This document shows positions 13,830 through 14,395 of a stretch of DNA of 14,395 nt, piece by piece. Within the stretch, counting starts at the first letter, position 1, and the number at the start of each line of letters is the position of its first letter. The position numbers were made by a program, and so were the translations under genes. The stretch is from JBDHZU01 sp039812085 (GTDB lineage Bacteria; Actinomycetota; Actinomycetes; S36-B12; UBA10799), in contig JBDHZU010000040.1 in assembly GCA_039812085.1 (NCBI GenBank), positions 1 to 14,395 on the forward strand, written 5' to 3'. The notes below the pieces were generated by a model. It searched no databases and had not been told where the DNA came from. It worked only from the letters and a program-made list of their open reading frames with translations.

Positions 13830-14395
13830 TGGCCCACCGCGTAACGCAAGTCTGGATTACGCAGATCCACCGTCAACGCTTCCATCGCCAGGATGGGAGC
13901 AACGTTTGCTGCCAATGCCAGGCGAGCTCGTTCCAAGGCATCCAACCGGCGCATAGTCGATACCGGATCACTGGATTGCGCGAGCCGCACGATGTCGGCA
14001 CGGGCTTCGCCATTGACTAACTCGATGTGGCGATTCGGATCATCCGCACCGAACTGGTGAGCCAGGACGTCTCGGTAGAGCGCCATCAAATCCAACAAGA
14101 CCCGATCAAGTTCGTCGCGCTGTGCTCGGGTACGGCGTTTCGCTTGTCGGTCATCGAGTTCTTTCATCGCCCCTTTGACCCCACGTTGTGCGCCCCGTAA
14201 ACCCTTGCCTTCGGCCCCGTCTCCCCAAGCCTGTAGGAAGTCTTCTCGTTCGGCGGCATCCAGTTCTTGAGTGGCGGCAACAGCTTGTTCCTGCGCCGTC
14301 GTGACCAAGGTGGCGGCCGTCTTCATGCACATCTGCAGATCGGTCAGCGCGTGTGGAACCGCAAGTACCTGCTGACGACGAACTCGCGCATCAGC
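13826..14395 (-). CDS. holB: DNA polymerase III delta' subunit, C-terminal part (runs off the right edge)
   Basis: HolB is the delta' subunit of the clamp-loader complex that places the sliding clamp on DNA. The frame is open to base 14395, so the 189 residues seen are the C-terminal part; the internal ATGs near 14332 are not the start. The N-terminal AAA+ ATPase domain with Walker A and zinc-binding cysteines lies outside the window. What is visible is the helical collar region typical of actinobacterial HolB: an ALTDLQMCMKTAATLV helix, an Ala/Glu-rich helix ending in DAAEREDF, a basic linker (GKGLRGAQRGVKGAMKELDDRQAKRR), then TRAQRDELDRVLLDLMALYRDVL and the final ANVAPILAMEALTVDLR. The identification rests on this pattern from memory, and on the partnership with the downstream peptidase gene, which is common in Actinobacteria. 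Confidence 0.85.
   Translation of the reverse strand, partial: ADARVRRQQVLAVPHALTDLQMCMKTAATLVTTAQEQAVAATQELDAAEREDFLQAWGDGAEGKGLRGAQRGVKGAMKELDDRQAKRRTRAQRDELDRVLLDLMALYRDVLAHQFGADDPNRHIELVNGEARADIVRLAQSSDPVSTMRRLDALERARLALAANVAPILAMEALTVDLRNPDLRYAVGQ

Noticed and set aside
1..14395. CRISPR array, transposon, toxin-antitoxin or defence system
   Set aside because: No regularly spaced repeats, transposase-like or terminal inverted repeats, or defence gene motifs were seen; all coding space is taken by housekeeping-type genes and one exporter.

Overview
The window reads as a core chromosomal region of a moderately GC-rich actinobacterium (class Actinomycetes). The main evidence is gene order. 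From memory of actinobacterial genomes such as Mycobacterium and Streptomyces, ftsH-folE-folP-folB-folK-DUF3180 and dacB/Zincin_2 metalloprotease/tilS/hpt/ftsH are long-conserved neighbourhoods, and holB followed by a secreted tripeptidyl-aminopeptidase-like hydrolase is another. Frequent GTG starts, four-base ATGA/GTGA stop-start overlaps and the actinobacterial type of HolB C-terminus agree. By eye the GC content is lower than in typical soil actinomycetes, but the sequence does not allow a genus to be named.

Layout from right to left, the direction in which almost everything is transcribed (minus strand). The 3' part of holB (DNA polymerase III delta') enters from the right edge and overlaps a lipoprotein alpha/beta-hydrolase peptidase. 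Two small hairpins and a tRNA-Thr(CGT) follow, then a two-gene ABC-2 exporter (ATPase and permease). The only plus-strand gene is ppa, a family I pyrophosphatase, which converges on the exporter and diverges from dacB. From dacB leftwards runs one long series of closely spaced genes: dacB (PBP4-type carboxypeptidase), a Zincin_2 metalloprotease-like protein, tilS, hpt, ftsH, folE, folP, folB, folK, a DUF3180 membrane protein and a 103-residue acidic protein. The series ends at a stem-loop. A separate gene for a secreted protein begins at the left edge and leaves the window.

Functionally the region combines pterin and folate synthesis (GTP cyclohydrolase I, dihydropteroate synthase, dihydroneopterin aldolase, HPPK), tRNA modification and purine salvage (TilS, HPRT), membrane protein quality control (FtsH), peptidoglycan trimming (DacB), pyrophosphate removal, export and DNA replication. 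There is no stretch over 300 bases without a gene.

I found no mobile element, CRISPR array, toxin system or clearly new biological system. The most open questions concern the conserved but uncharacterised proteins tied to well-known operons: DUF3180 and the 103-residue protein behind folK, and the Zincin_2 protein between dacB and tilS. Small inverted repeats in three intergenic gaps are also unexplained.
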